A DNA stretch of 64,000 bases from Usnea hakonensis (GCA_013423325.1 BLJB01000089.1:249788-313787), one strand, 5' to 3'; shown: positions 24,324 to 36,175, counted from the first letter of the stretch. Notes: generated by a model from the sequence alone, not told the origin. Numbers and translations are program-made.

Positions 24324-25285
24324 GGTGTGCCTGATGTGTGGTGGGTGTGGTGAGAAGAGCAAGGTTACACAAACTACAAGGACCTAATCCCCAACAGCGG
24401 CAGTGAGATACTCTGATAATGATACTTCAAGTGTACAAGAGAGCAAGTATTGATGATGGTTTGCGAAGATAGAAGTGCTTCGAGGTACTGAATGCTTTGT
24501 CGAAGTATGAGAAAGAAGAAGAGAAGGAGGATGAAGAAGAGAAGGAGGATGAAGAAGAAGAAGAAGAAGAAGAAGAGGAAGAGGAAGAAATAGAAGAAAG
24601 AGACAACAGGGTTTCACACGATGAGGCGACCACTTCGGAACCAAGCCGTACCGGATCTCATGATTGAATTATGTTTGTGACATTGATCGACTATTGATGA
24701 TGGTGGCAAGCATGAGTCCCGAGGATGCTATCAGTGTATATCGGCACTAGTCTCAGACATTGACCAAGAACAGAAGCATTCGGGAGGGGAGAACGAATCA
24801 AACAAGAGCAAGGATACGAGGAAGCAAACAATCCACTTCAGCTCTTGGAAAGAGGGGAAATGTCATAAGCATCTGCTCATTTTACTACGAAGACCAATTA
24901 TTCTCGTTTGATTACGGGAAGAACGGTCGTTGCTTGGGTCTCGGATCATTTTAATTGACTCATACCTGCCCATCCTGGACTTTGCATTAGCGCTTCTAAA
25001 GCATCCCCCGCTCAGCATTATGGGGACCAGCCAGAGAGCTGGGGTATAAGGATTGTTTCAATGGTATGTAAGTGGCTTACGGTCTTCGGTATACTTTGGA
25101 TACCAAGACAAAATGCGTAAATTAACTAATGACTTGCAGAATATTGAATGAGAGCCGATTTCCACGCTATCTAAGGAACTACCAAATCGCCTCGTGCATG
25201 AGGCTAAGAAGATCACCAGATCACCCACGATGTACCTTTCAACCAAGGTACGTACCAGCCGCATCAATCTTTCTCCCGGTATATC
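24324..25285. other. Spacer between genes C and D with a purine tract
   Basis: This is the upstream region of gene C and 3' flank of gene D. Apart from the GAA-rich tract, listed separately, no gene or repeat is supported. Confidence 0.5.
24509..24605 (+). repeat. GAA-rich purine tract upstream of gene C
   Basis: Nearly pure A/G sequence with an uninterrupted (GAA)n core and a twice-repeated GAAGAGAAGGAGGAT unit. It lies about 185-280 bases upstream of the gene C start codon, so gene C has a CT-rich tract on its coding strand there, a common feature of fungal promoters. Confidence 0.8.
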
Positions 25286-27245
25286 TCAATTTTGCTCCCA
25301 AGTAACCCAGCCTGTCACTGGTATGACAGACCTGAGTTCTGGTGGTATACCTGGATACGGCCACATTCGATCCAGATGTGCCTGTAGCTGATTATACTGG
25401 TGTATGTAGGTTGCGCTAAACGTAGTGACCGGAGGCTCGCGCGACATCAGAGTTCTGTAGTGGCTTCGAGTGAATTCGAGCATGGACCAAATGAGACTAC
25501 CCTCGTCGATGTCCGTTGGCTGAAAGTAGTAGGAATCTCCGTTGGCGAAAAAGCTTCCCCGGGATTCAGACCTGACGCTGCAGAGTGGTTGAAAACTAGC
25601 GGATTGGGGCATGACGCTGGCTTTATTGGCTCGACTACCTGCTTGTCTGCGTTGCTCGTTGATTACTCTGCGTACAATCGACTCCGTGTTCTTCTGGTCA
25701 TAGTATGAAATTTCAGGTACGTATGAGTAATGCCCTCCTCTGTGACGATTGCCGTGTCCGCTTCCAAGGACTGATGTCCTAGGGTTCGCTGATGATACGG
25801 CGTCCCACGGTGATGGCACCGAGTCTCCAACAGTAGAACAGTAAGGGTGGGTTCTTGAGTATGCGGTGCCGTATGCCCAAGTCGATTGTGAAGATGTTTC
25901 TAGCAATAGGGGCCGCTCTTGGGGAGAAAATCCGTCGTTCAGATTGCCCGGTTGCATTTGCTGTGCCGTAGGGAGTGAACTGTGTACCGCGTATCTCACT
26001 GATGATTCGGCGTCCCACGGCGATGGTGCCGAGTTTCCAACAGCAAAAAGACAGGAGCCAGTTTCTGAGTATGCGGCATTGAGCGCGTGAGTGGACTGGG
26101 ACAATGATTCTGGCGACGGGGGCCACTCTTGGCCCGAAAATCCGATATTCAGACTGCCCGATTGCGTTTGAGGTATGATAGGGGAGGCGAGGATAGTCGA
26201 TCCCTCACTGTCAGACGCCGTTATAGCAGGCTCTATCTTCTTGTTTTTTTCTGAATGTGCCCTCCATGTTCGAATGCCTATGGATTTAGTCCAGCGACTC
26301 ATCGCATGCACTAGAGTATTGGATCCTACTTTGGACGGATACCTGGCAATGAAACTTGAGGACGTAGTAAGTATCGTCATCGCCGAAACCTATCCGAGGA
26401 GACTTACTCATTCATCTCTATCTTAGTGCATCTCCGCAGACCCTCTAAGAGCCAGCCTTTAGATTCCCCGGACAGAGTCAGAGGCAGTCCTGGGATATCT
26501 CTAATTGGTCTGTTCTCAAAATCGAGCATGATGAGCCCGTTGTAGGTCAGATGAGCGTATCGTGGGTTGCGATTCCAATCAGTTGGAGCGCTCTCCATTT
26601 CAAAGACACGACGACCTTTGCTATCGAGTACTGTATTTGGATCTGCAGTCCAGCCTTGGATCAAGGGAGAGTAGCTTGTCATGTCGATTCCTAGGGCCGG
26701 TGTCCAGGCTGCTTTCATCAGATCGAAGACAAAGCATTATGGCTAGAGTAGCTTACGAGTTGCACCAGGGTGCTGTGCGGATAATTCAAGGAGCTGCGCT
26801 CGGTAATTTCGGTGATAGTCTGCTGGTTCTAGATGATTTCAGTATCCACGTCTGATATTCAATCTAGGGTGTGTACGTACTCCACTGGGCGTCGGCTTTA
26901 TCTAGCCATTCCAGTTGCCCATCGTTCAATCTGACCCTGCTCGTGGCCTTCCTCTTTGGCCGGTGATCTGGTGAGCTGTTTGATGATGATCGCTTCTGTT
27001 GCTTCTTGGGCCGGTGATCTGGCGAGCTTTCCGCAGGCTGGCTGCCATCATCTTCCAGCCCCCTTTTCCTTGAGGGTGACTGCTTGGGTGTGGGTGACTG
27101 AGGTTCGGGCGTCTTGCTGATCGCATCGACTGAGTAGGGTCAGTACGTTCCTAAAGGGAGCTGCCAGATACCAGTACTAACTCCCATCTTGCATAGTATT
27201 CAGAAAGTCCTCTTCCGTCTCCACGCCTGGTAAGAAGGAAGGCAT
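25286..27245 (-). CDS. Array gene D: family member with internal 70-aa duplication, about 585 aa
   Basis: Five exons (27245-27182, 27129-26881, 26828-26757, 26711-26408, 26354-25286) join in frame to 585 aa starting MPSFLPGVETEEDF. Exon 2 has SPSRKRGLEDDG with further KK/KR clusters, then DGQLEWLDKADAQW. The 72-nt exon 3 codes KPADYHRNYRAQLL. Exon 4 has ALGIDMTSY, the core LIMLDFENRPIRDIPGLPL and LLEGLRR, in which MEA is replaced by LEG. A phase-2 intron splits the closing motif, DFIARYP. The NS[TM]xG block seems to be missing. Exon 5 is mostly Ser/Pro-rich low complexity with two 70-residue repeats ending SPWDA, then a mixed C-terminus. No signal peptide. Function unknown; the basic cluster suggests nuclear localisation. 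Confidence 0.85.
25780..26170 (-). repeat. Two 210-bp in-frame repeats inside gene D
   Basis: The sequence around 25791 (GATGATACGGCGTCCCACGG) recurs at 26001 with one mismatch, a period of 210 bp or 70 codons. The encoded units share GFSxQE, SQST, AYS and SPWDA. The high DNA identity of the ends suggests a fairly recent duplication. Confidence 0.85.
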
Positions 27246-29861
27246 TGTTGCGGGTACGGATCTTGAGTAGGGTTATCAAGAAGCAGTGTGAGTCGAGAAG
27301 ATTGACACCATGCAAGTATATGATGCTGATGAGAGGTTTAAGAAAGTGTAACAGAAGGCAAGCAGAAGGTGAGGTTGATTTAGTTTTGATCAAAACCAGG
27401 TGTGACGCTGACCATTATCTCCCAGCCAGAGCAACTCTGTTGAATCCAACTAAACTATTCCTGGGCGATGTAGAGGAAGAAAGTATCGTATCACGTCACT
27501 CGGTTGGGATCTAGAGAGTCCCAACGGCTTATGTCAGTTATCATGAATCTACAAGATCCACAAGAGAGACCCAAGAACTGATACCCCTCTCCATGTGATC
27601 CGAACAAACCAACAGCATTCATTACGACAACGTGCATATACCTTTACGCTCTCCCCCTCGGAACCACCGATGTGGATCCATTGGGCGGGGATTCATTAGA
27701 GGAGGAAGCACGTCCGCCTGACTCGCAGCCCTGATCGCAAGCCAAAGCTGACAGCGAAAAACAACTGGATGATACATCCGAAAACCAAGAAAAATAGATT
27801 AAAAGTGTCTCAGCCGACACAGGTGGAATGCTATCCTATCAGTGATAGCAGGGATCAGCAGTTGCGAGACTATCGGGCAGAAAAAGAAACAAAGAAAGAG
27901 AGAAACAAGGCAACGACGCTAATCCAGAAATATATTAACTTTCGGTTTATTGGAGTAGGAGGACAGGTCGAAGAGCTAGTGGCGAGGTGTGCGAGGCTGG
28001 CGGGCAGAGAAGTCGAGCAAATCAGTTTTCTTGAGTGGCCTGGCGACTGAAACAGGATGTATGTATCAAGTCCAAAGCGCAAAGTAGGCCCATTCGCGGA
28101 GGTCATTACTGTCTAGGGTGTCTACATCAAGAAGGGACGAAGCTTGATGGCCTCGCTCGTTGCGACCTGTGTCCTTGTCCGGTTCATTGGCCAAAGCAAA
28201 GAGCTTCACCCGCAAGTACTTCCAGGAAGTCGGAAAAGATACTAACTTATTCTTTCTTCCATGTTGCCACCCGCCCAGATGTCTTCCTGTGGAAATGCCA
28301 ATCCGTCTTCGCCTTCTTTCCAAAGATAGGTGTAGTCAGTGAGTGCCTCAAGCATTCCAACTTGAAGGTTAAAGCACAAAGCCGCTAACCTGAATATAAC
28401 GGATTCCCGTCTCACTCTAACCCACCCTGTAACGTAGCTGAACACGGACTTAAAACCGTAGTGCAGCATGCTGAAATAGAAATTATCCTCCTACCGATTT
28501 GTGGTGGGAGTAAAAATTGATACATTTAACGCTCGTAGCTGTGAAGGTAGCCAACCAAAATGTACCCAGCCGAAAACGAAACTAAATCCATTACACTCAT
28601 TTTCTCCAAAACGGTATCCGTTTTACATCTGCTTACTCATGTATCATAACGGGACACCGGCGCTTACTCGGAGCTATTCACAGCACTATCAAGTGATCGA
28701 AACAAAATGATGCTGCAAGTAATTATTGCATGTGAGAGATATGATCTATGCATAGCTAGATTTAGCTTGAAGTACCCATACTTTTTACCTCTGTTCATTA
28801 GAAGGCGTGAAATTATACGTCGATCGGGAGCCTGCATATGCACTAGTGAATCATTTATACCAGGGAGGGGAACATTTCACCGGTCACGGCTCTCGATAGT
28901 CGAACCTTTGGTCCAGGAGCCGGTTCAATGTACCTAAGCATCCGATAGCCTCATTGAAAAGAGTCATGAGGGGGCTCTGACAGCTCGGATTTGTTGTCGT
29001 GGTCGTAGATAACAGGCTACGTCTAATTGTTGGGAAGATAATTATTTCTTGTCACGTTCATAGTAGCCCACATGATCCCATAAGATGCAGGCTGAATAGG
29101 GTAGTTCGTCCGGGGCCTGGAGATGAATCCTCGGGTGTTCCCTCCCCCCCCCTCCCCCCTGGTCGATCGCCTTCGCGAAAGCCATTTCGCTGAACTGTAT
29201 CCTATCCAGGATTAATTGAGAAGATTCACGTGCGATGGAATGTCTTCTTCAAACGTGTATAGACTAGGGCGCTACGTGTTCGTAGGTACATGATAGGAAA
29301 TTCCCCAACCCCACTAAGAAACCCTGAAGGATGAATAAAGAAAAGCCTAAGCGCCGAACAATAACGAATCACCATGAAAATCCGTTTCAGAACCCTGCTG
29401 CAGATCGCTGCTAATACACTCGTGTGCTGAGTGACACAAGTCAAACAGCGGCAATTGTTCCTCCTCTTCCTCCTCTCCGCCCTCCCACGCCGTTTCGAAA
29501 TTCTGCTACTGACTTTCCAAGACCTGACCCATTGAAGGTGGACGCGTAGGTCGAACCCAACAAGTCCAGCAGCAGCAGCAATTCTTCTCCTCTCCGCCCT
29601 CCTCTTCCTCGTCCTCCTCATCCGCTCGAACTTTCCTGACCTCATTCTACTCGTTTCCCAGGATCCGAACCTTTGAGGTGGATTTTTTAGGTATTGCAAG
29701 ATACTGAGACTGGTCAGAACATCCTTCGCGGATGCGTCCCGTTCTGTATATACCGCGCTTCAAGGCACGCATTACCGATGGAACGGTTGCTCAAGTTTCG
29801 TATCGAAGGCGAAGTACAACAACGTACTGCTTCGACGAGGGGCTAGAAATCAGAAAGGACC
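27246..29861. other. 2.6-kb spacer between genes D and E
   Basis: No gene is supported. A minus-strand frame near 28242-28469 contains GMLEALTDY and DIWAGGN, which resemble parts of the array core, but the spacing is wrong and no other block is present. Around 29450-29690 there is a weak imperfect direct repeat of CT-rich sequence ending GAAGGTGGA or GAGGTGGA. A C-run lies near 29143-29160. Confidence 0.4.
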
Positions 29862-32493
29862 TCAGGCCGAATAGCGACTGGTGAGACTTTGCCAAATCTC
29901 CTCGAAAACGTCTGGCTGCGTCTCATGCCCTTCGCTCTGTTGGGTACCCTCTGGCTGCTGCAAGGCCGGAAGAGGGTTGGTCGGGACCCGGGGAAGAGGG
30001 TTGGGATTGCCTCCGAAGTCATTCTGGCTGTAGGAAGTACTGAAATCGGATGGGAAGTCGCCTTGTGGGAATGTCGATGTGGCATCGAACGTACCATCAT
30101 CTTGTGCATATGACTGCGTGGTGTTATATGCGTCATTGCCTTGAACGATGCCTTGGCTGTTCTCATTAAAGGCGCTATTGTCTTGTACCAACGACGGCGT
30201 GGCATTATATGCGCCATCTCCGTAGAAGGTCCCTTGGCTATTGTCGTTGAAGACTCCGTCATCTTGTGCAAGAGACGGCGTGGCATTATATGCGCCATCT
30301 CCGTAGAAGGTCCCTTGGCTATTATCGTTGAAGGCTCCATCATCTTGTGCAAGAGACGGCGTGGGATTATATGCGTCATTGCCGTGGAAGGTGGCTAGGC
30401 TATCGTTGACGCCTCCTATAAACACAATCTGGTCATAGGAATCAACATGAGCGACACCCTCCACAATGCCGCCATCATCCAGATTCACGTAGCGTGGAGT
30501 ATCTGGCCTATACCAGTCCACATTGATAAAATCTAGATGCCACCCCTCATCTCGGGCCCGTTTCACCGCACCTGGGCTGGTGAAACTAGGATCCACAGCC
30601 AGAGCAAGCTGTCGATCCGTAATGGTCGAGAATAGTAGAACAAGACCATTTTCGTGATAGTCTTGGAATTGGGTTGTGGACTGGGCAGGGCCGATCTGTC
30701 CCGACTGTTCACCCAGTGTAGCCGAGTTTGGAGGCGCATTGTAGACGTTCGCTCCTTCCCAGTAGGCATCTGCGCCGACGTCGTCGCTAAGAGATCCCAA
30801 TGTCAGATCATTGGGACCCGGTGTTTTGACACCCATCGGATATGAGGTTTGAGTACGCTGCCTCTTGGCTTGTGGCGCCTCCAAACGCTCTTCAGACCCG
30901 GTATCATTGTCAAGATTAGCCTTTCGCTTCCTTGACGATGGCGGCGGCATCTCTGTAGATCTCTCCTTCTTCTTGACGACATAGCGGGAGTTCTCATCAA
31001 ACTTCCCTTCGTTCTCCTTTCTGGCCTTGGCGATCTGATTTTGTTTGAGGATTGGAAGATCCTCAGTAGTCTTGGCGTTTTTCTTCGCCAAATTTTTCAG
31101 AATTTCCTTCTTATATGCCGCAGATCCGTTCTTTGGCCTGGCAGTGGGCATCTGGTTTGGGATTCGAAGCCTGAGAGCGCGGTTCGTGAAGGCCTGCGAC
31201 GTCTGAAGGGGCAGGACGTGGCCGTTCTTCTTTCTAGTGTGTGGCATTCGAGCCATGAGACTGTAAGGCGATGTAAGCAAAAATTATGTATGGAGGGGTA
31301 CAAGGACGCGACTTACTCGGCGACTGTTAACCAAGGGTAGACGCGCATAATCGCTTCCCATCTCCAAGCCTCAATCTCGGACGACAAGGTCTTATTTAGA
31401 CCCGGCCAATTTCTGACGGGATGATTCTTGGAATCCAACAACACATATCCATCGTGGATCCAGTTTCCTGGCTCTTGCGGCGGGCGACGGTTTGCTGGTT
31501 TCTCCACTTGAAACATCACCTTCTCACCATTCGAGTTGACAATATTGTGCCAATCCTCGTTCCGAGAAGGGCCCCAGCTTTGTTGCTCAGGCTCGAAGCT
31601 GGTCTCGTCGTCGTCGGCCTCACCACGGGTTGGTTCTTGATCTGTAATTTCTCTGTCAGATTTTGTCGGGGCAAAAAGATAAAGATTGGTAAAGGCCGGA
31701 CAAAGGATGTCTCACCGAAATCACCAGCCTCCGCGGCCTCATCTAAGAATTGCCGACGGAACTCACTGTGATACGCTGCTAGCGCTGCGAGGATATTAGC
31801 TTCAAGGGAATACAACATGGATGATGGTAATGGTGAATCCCTGGGAAACGGTGAAAGGTAACAGGGTGAATCTCGCTTACTCCACTCGGGATTATTCAAA
31901 TCCCTGAACTCCATCTGACCATCGTGGATCCGCACCACCCCCTTTGGTCCTAGTGACCCTTTCTCCGGGCCTTTGCCCTCTGCTATCTTCTGGTTATATT
32001 TAGAGATCTTTCTCTCTCTTCTCTCCTCCTCCTTCTCGTTCTTACCCTCATCGCCATGGTTTTTATATTTATTGGTTTTAGTGCGTCTAGAGCGCTTCCG
32101 CTCTTTCGGCTTGGGTGGGGCCACTCCGGCTTTCTCATTACCTTGACCGCCTTCAGATTCGGACGGATGCATAGGCTGTCTTATAGACCTCCGTAATTTC
32201 TTTGGAGGTCCTTCATGGCCGTCCTCGCTATCGTCATCGTTCCTATCCCGTTTCTTGGATGTCACTGGGGACGATCCATTATCCTCTCTGAGGGCCGGTC
32301 CACTTGAGGGTACTGGTGGATCTAGGGATAAATACTGGGATGGACGAGGTAAGTATGTTTGTTGGTAAGGTGATCGAGCATTGCTGTATTGTTGTAATAG
32401 TGAATTTTGAATAGTTGAATACTCATAGGTAGTGACATCTTCACCATCCTGTGAATAAAAATTTTGTTGAAGACCACCGTGTGAATTTCGCAA
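29862..32493 (-). CDS. Array gene E: family member with four 27-aa tail repeats, about 801 aa
   Basis: Exons 32493-31881, 31784-31716, 31641-31317 and 31260-29862 splice in frame to 801 aa. Exon 1 is low complexity, with a bipartite basic cluster (SKKRDRNDDDSEDG and KKLRRS), a Lys/Arg/Glu-rich coiled stretch and DGQMEFRDLNNPEW. The 69-nt exon 2 codes LAAYHSEFRRQFL. Exon 3 has DWHNIVNSNGEKV, HDGYVLLDSKNHPVRNWPGL and WEAIMR, closely matching gene F. A phase-2 intron inside the Asp codon joins to LMARMP. Exon 4 has ALRLRIP, a basic NLS-like SRKRKANLDND...KRQRT and four Asn/Asp/Ser-rich repeats of 27 residues. No membrane or secretion signal. Function unknown. Confidence 0.85.
30100..30420 (-). 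repeat. Four 81-bp coding minisatellite units in gene E
   Basis: Units begin at equivalent points at 30116, 30197, 30278 and 30359, spaced exactly 81 bp. They code 27 residues of the form GDGAYNATPSLAQDDG followed by xFNDNSQGT. The two middle units are nearly identical at DNA level and the outer ones diverged, as expected of an array that still expands and contracts. Confidence 0.92.
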
Positions 32494-34087
32494 AGCAGGA
32501 TCAATTATATTGTTAGCATTGCTGTTTTTGTGCCTTGCTCTGTCTTTTTCCTTGTCAGCAAGATGTTCTGACCGGGGCCTAGGGTTACCTACACTCTCTC
32601 AAAGACGCAGGCGCGAAAGGGTCCTCGCCATACGAGTCCATGTCTTGTTCAAATGTTTAGGTTTGTGTTTAATAAAAGACTCTCTCAAATATCGGACGGT
32701 ACGAGTCTAGACTCGGTGATGAGCGAGCGAGGTGTGAAGAGTGTGGTAAATCTCGTGCGTGATAACGTTTCCAGATGGAGTATGTGGAGGAGTACAGTGA
32801 GAAAGGTCGTGTTGTGCAGCTACAGTGAAACCTGCTTACACTCGTCCAGAGAAGAGATGCCAGTGTTGTATGTCAACAACGATACTCGGATTCAATAAGC
32901 TGTGGTTTGAGGAAAGGCTATTGAAGTGTCTGTTCTGCAGGGCCGAAGAGATGTCTGTGTTTGTGGTTTCGAAGGAAGAGTTATGTGTGGGTGTGAGAAA
33001 GAAGAAGAAGAAGTCTCCGAGTGTCTAGAGAAACGAACCTTCACAGATCGGAGAAGTAAAGGGAGGCTGGACCACGTGACAGAGCGGAAAGAAGCGCTGG
33101 AGTAAGGTAGACAAGGGCCGAAATTGTGTGTTTAGAGCGGGGATTTCTCTCAGAGGGGGATATCTTTGCTATGAAGGTCGTGTTGAGATATTTTGGTGTC
33201 GTCCAGGTGAGATATGTCGATTCATAACGGGCTTGTATGCGCAAAGAACCATTGCATACTCGTCATTTGTATAATATAGGAGGTCGACGTCTACTCAGCG
33301 ACTTCTCCACAAGGGGTTTATTCTTACAGCTAAGAAGGCCGCTCTAAATAACGACGAGAAGAATTCATTGAGCAGGTGAGAGTCGGATTCCTATTGCCTA
33401 TACATCATCACTGACTTCTTTATGTCCTCACAGCCTAACCGGTTTTTCTACCACCTGCTTCACCGCTATTATTTGCCACCGTTTGCTATCGAAACCCCTT
33501 ACTCTGCAGTCATCAGTTGACCATATCTGGAAGTCCTCTTAATGCTAGAAGTACCAGGATACGATTGTTTAAGCCTCTATTCGGCCTGCTACTCTTAGAA
33601 ATGGCATGGCCATTGTGCATCTATGAGGTTATTCGTTTACTGGCTTATCCGTGAGACTACGGGGAAGCTGCTATTGTGTACGGTATAAGGGAGTCATACA
33701 TGAATGATCTTTTCAAGAGTCGGTCAATGCCAGGATATCATAGAAAAAACCTCTGAGTTCGTTATTTAAAAGTTACCCCTAAGTTGAAAAGCCCCCTAAG
33801 TTGAAAAGCCCCCTAAGTTGAAAAGCCAGAAATAAATGTCATATAAAAATGCGCTGATGAATGACGATATCCATCAATACTTTCCTCCTCCACAGTAATG
33901 ACCGACGATTTCGTTGTCTCCATAATTGTCATGTAAAGAGTCATCGTCTCCCTAAATCCTTCCGTGGTTTTCCAGCTCTCATCATTCGTATCGTACACCT
34001 CGTCAGTCGTCGTAAAAATGCTGGAAGTCTGTAAAGGCCAGATATCATGCCTCTCCTTCCATCGCTCTGCTGCCAGACACGTAAGAT
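32494..34087. other. Spacer between genes E and F
   Basis: It contains the gene E upstream region and the gene F 3' flank. The only structure I can support is a 17-bp minisatellite at 33776-33826. The open frames are short and unsupported. Confidence 0.5.
33776..33826 (+). repeat. Three perfect 17-bp tandem repeats
   Basis: The unit CCCCTAAGTTGAAAAGC occurs three times without a mismatch, about 260 bases beyond the gene F stop codon. No function is evident. Confidence 0.95.
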
Positions 34088-36175
34088 CTATGCCTCATCC
34101 GTGTCCACGTCCTCGACGCAACCTCCAAACAGTTCATCACTCCAATCATTGGATTCGTTCGCCCATTTCTCCCCTGTCTGTGACCCTGCAGCTGCCTGAA
34201 TTGTCTCAAAACCACTACCATGAGGAGATCCCTGCGAATATGATCCGGCGACCGAAGCTTCAGTACCAGGCGGACCACCAGCGTCAAGACGTAGTATGAT
34301 ATCCACCACCGCATCTGGCAAATTTGGCGGTGGCACATTATCGAAAGAGCCGTACCATGGACCAACGTCGGCGAGCAGTGGGATTTCTCCCTCTACCACC
34401 CAGTTCTGGAACAGAGCAATCAAGATCCGATAATGTTGATCGGAGTAGGATCCCTCATACGTGTAGGGAGAGTAGCTGCCCATCATAGCCTTGTAGTGAA
34501 TGCGCGGAGAGAAGAGCGCGTTCTGGATTCTCGTTTGCTCCTGATCATTTTGTGGTTGGACGAAACGGTAGTCGGTTTGAAGGTCGCTGTCCTGAGAACC
34601 GTCCGTAGAATCTTCCACTTCAGTCTGCGTTGCCTCTGGCTGTTCTGTATGAAAGTCAAACTCTTGCAAGCCGATGAAGTCGCCTTCCGCAAAATTCAAA
34701 CCCCGGTCATTCATGTTTGATCCTGCGTGGGACTGATGTGGGCTCATTGTTTGGAAGGTGCCGGAACTATCAAAGGCGTTGACGTTTTGTTGACGTAGGT
34801 CCTCAGAACTTGTTTCAGATGGCGACGCACCGGTTCGACCTCGCTTTACCGCAGGCTTTAAATATCCAACGTCCAAGTCTCCGAGTCCATCATCTTCCCA
34901 GCGCCGCTTACGGCCTGTAGCGGGCGGAGGTTCAAAGGAGTTGGAACTTGTTAAAGAAGATTTCCATGGTGTTGTAGGCATGCTCTGAGGTCCCTCTTGA
35001 GAACATGGTACAAGAGTGTTTGAAGAAGTAGACCGCAGCGGTGTCACAGGCATGCTTTCCAGTCGCGGCGAAAGTTCGGGCAGCCGCCGCTTCAACTTTT
35101 CGTCGGCCTTTCTGTCTCTTTTTCTCCGATCTTCCTCTGAGACTGCTCGGCCGTTCGCCTTGTAGAGATGAGTCCCACGGGTTGGTCTCTTGCGCTGCTC
35201 TATCTCGAATCTTGACAACATTTTCAGTCCCTCCGTTGACGTAGCCTTCTCCCCCTCTGGGAGCTGGTCCAAAACCTGTTGCTTCAGAACCCCACTAGCT
35301 GCTCTCGCAAGCCAGGCAGGAACTTGGTATTGGGAGCGCCATCGGGAAGCGCGATGGCCGAACGTACTCGGAAATGACAGTGGCTTTCCGTTGGAATTGA
35401 AGTGAGGCATACGAGCACGAAAGTCTTGAACAGTCATCGGCAGTATTCTTTTCAGGGCCTCCATTCGTCCGCCTTCGAGTTTCGACGAGAAACAGCGGGG
35501 AATCCCGGGAAACGGTCGGACTGGATGGTTGTCTCCATCGATCAGTACACAACCATCGTGAAACCAAAGTCTAGGAGGTTCCTCATAGTGTTGGTCTTCT
35601 GGTCTGGATACCAAATAAAGAACCTTGTTTCCGTCAGCGTCGACAATATTACCCCAGCTTTCTCGATCTGCAAGATTCCACGCAAGTTGATTGTAGGCGG
35701 AGCAAGGAGTCGTAACGTCTGTTCCTTTGCCGCAGGCTGGAGGGACGAGGTAGTTGCCCTCGGGCTCATCTTCGAGAATGAACTGCTCGCGGTAAGAGTC
35801 GTGGTACGCTGCTTTCCGCCACATTTTCTCATCAGCATCGAACCAACTGAAGATACCCTCTCGCAATTCCACGAGACCCTTGGGTTTGTCGGCTGCTGAG
35901 ACCTCACCATGCTCGCTAGCAATCTGCTCTCGGCGTAGAGCGCGCTTTGACTTCGGCTGCCCGTCAATAGGGTTTGCTCGACTCTTAACCTTGCGCTTTC
36001 GAGAAGACACGAAGTTACGAACTTCTTCATCCGGTCCGTCATCATCTTCTGGTTCGTACCCTTGGGCTGGAGCATAGCCCTCTGGGACGTAGCGAATCTG
36101 TTGAGATGGGTCGGTGAGGCTGTGTTGAGTTAGCCGGGTCCATGTGTCTCTGCTTTGCTCCTGCTCGTGGTTCAT
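34088..36175 (-). CDS. Array gene F: intronless family member, 695 aa
   Basis: One uninterrupted frame codes 695 aa from MNHEQEQSRDTWTR. In order: SSRKRKVKSR basic cluster (about residue 57), EGIFSWFDADEKMWRKAAYH with SYREQFIL read straight through where other members have two introns, GTDVTTP, SWGNIVDADGNKVL, HDGCVLIDGDNHPVRPFPGI, SSKLEGGRMEALKR and DFRARMP. Then come RASRWRSQYQVPAW, STEGLKMLSRFE, a Lys/Arg-rich helix, GRKRRWEDDG with KRGRTG, and a C-terminal HYRILIALFQNWVVEGEIPLL that weakly matches the AQF...AF..WW...E.P.L block of A and B. It is the clearest full-length example of the domain order. Closest visible relative is gene E. The loss of every intron could reflect a retrocopy or stepwise loss. 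Function unknown. Confidence 0.9.
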   Translation of the reverse strand: MNHEQEQSRDTWTRLTQHSLTDPSQQIRYVPEGYAPAQGYEPEDDDGPDEEVRNFVSSRKRKVKSRANPIDGQPKSKRALRREQIASEHGEVSAADKPKGLVELREGIFSWFDADEKMWRKAAYHDSYREQFILEDEPEGNYLVPPACGKGTDVTTPCSAYNQLAWNLADRESWGNIVDADGNKVLYLVSRPEDQHYEEPPRLWFHDGCVLIDGDNHPVRPFPGIPRCFSSKLEGGRMEALKRILPMTVQDFRARMPHFNSNGKPLSFPSTFGHRASRWRSQYQVPAWLARAASGVLKQQVLDQLPEGEKATSTEGLKMLSRFEIEQRKRPTRGTHLYKANGRAVSEEDRRKRDRKADEKLKRRLPELSPRLESMPVTPLRSTSSNTLVPCSQEGPQSMPTTPWKSSLTSSNSFEPPPATGRKRRWEDDGLGDLDVGYLKPAVKRGRTGASPSETSSEDLRQQNVNAFDSSGTFQTMSPHQSHAGSNMNDRGLNFAEGDFIGLQEFDFHTEQPEATQTEVEDSTDGSQDSDLQTDYRFVQPQNDQEQTRIQNALFSPRIHYKAMMGSYSPYTYEGSYSDQHYRILIALFQNWVVEGEIPLLADVGPWYGSFDNVPPPNLPDAVVDIILRLDAGGPPGTEASVAGSYSQGSPHGSGFETIQAAAGSQTGEKWANESNDWSDELFGGCVEDVDTDEA

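Noticed and set aside
28066..28469. A minus-strand frame with GMLEALTDY and DIWAGGN, resembling parts of the array core, as a possible eighth family relic between D and E.
   Set aside because: The LD...P part is absent, the spacing between the two matches is off and no other block lies nearby. It could be chance; a profile search would decide.
29450..29690. CT-rich imperfect direct repeat as a meaningful element.
   Set aside because: The similarity is mostly low-complexity CTC/CTT sequence; only short non-simple parts match.
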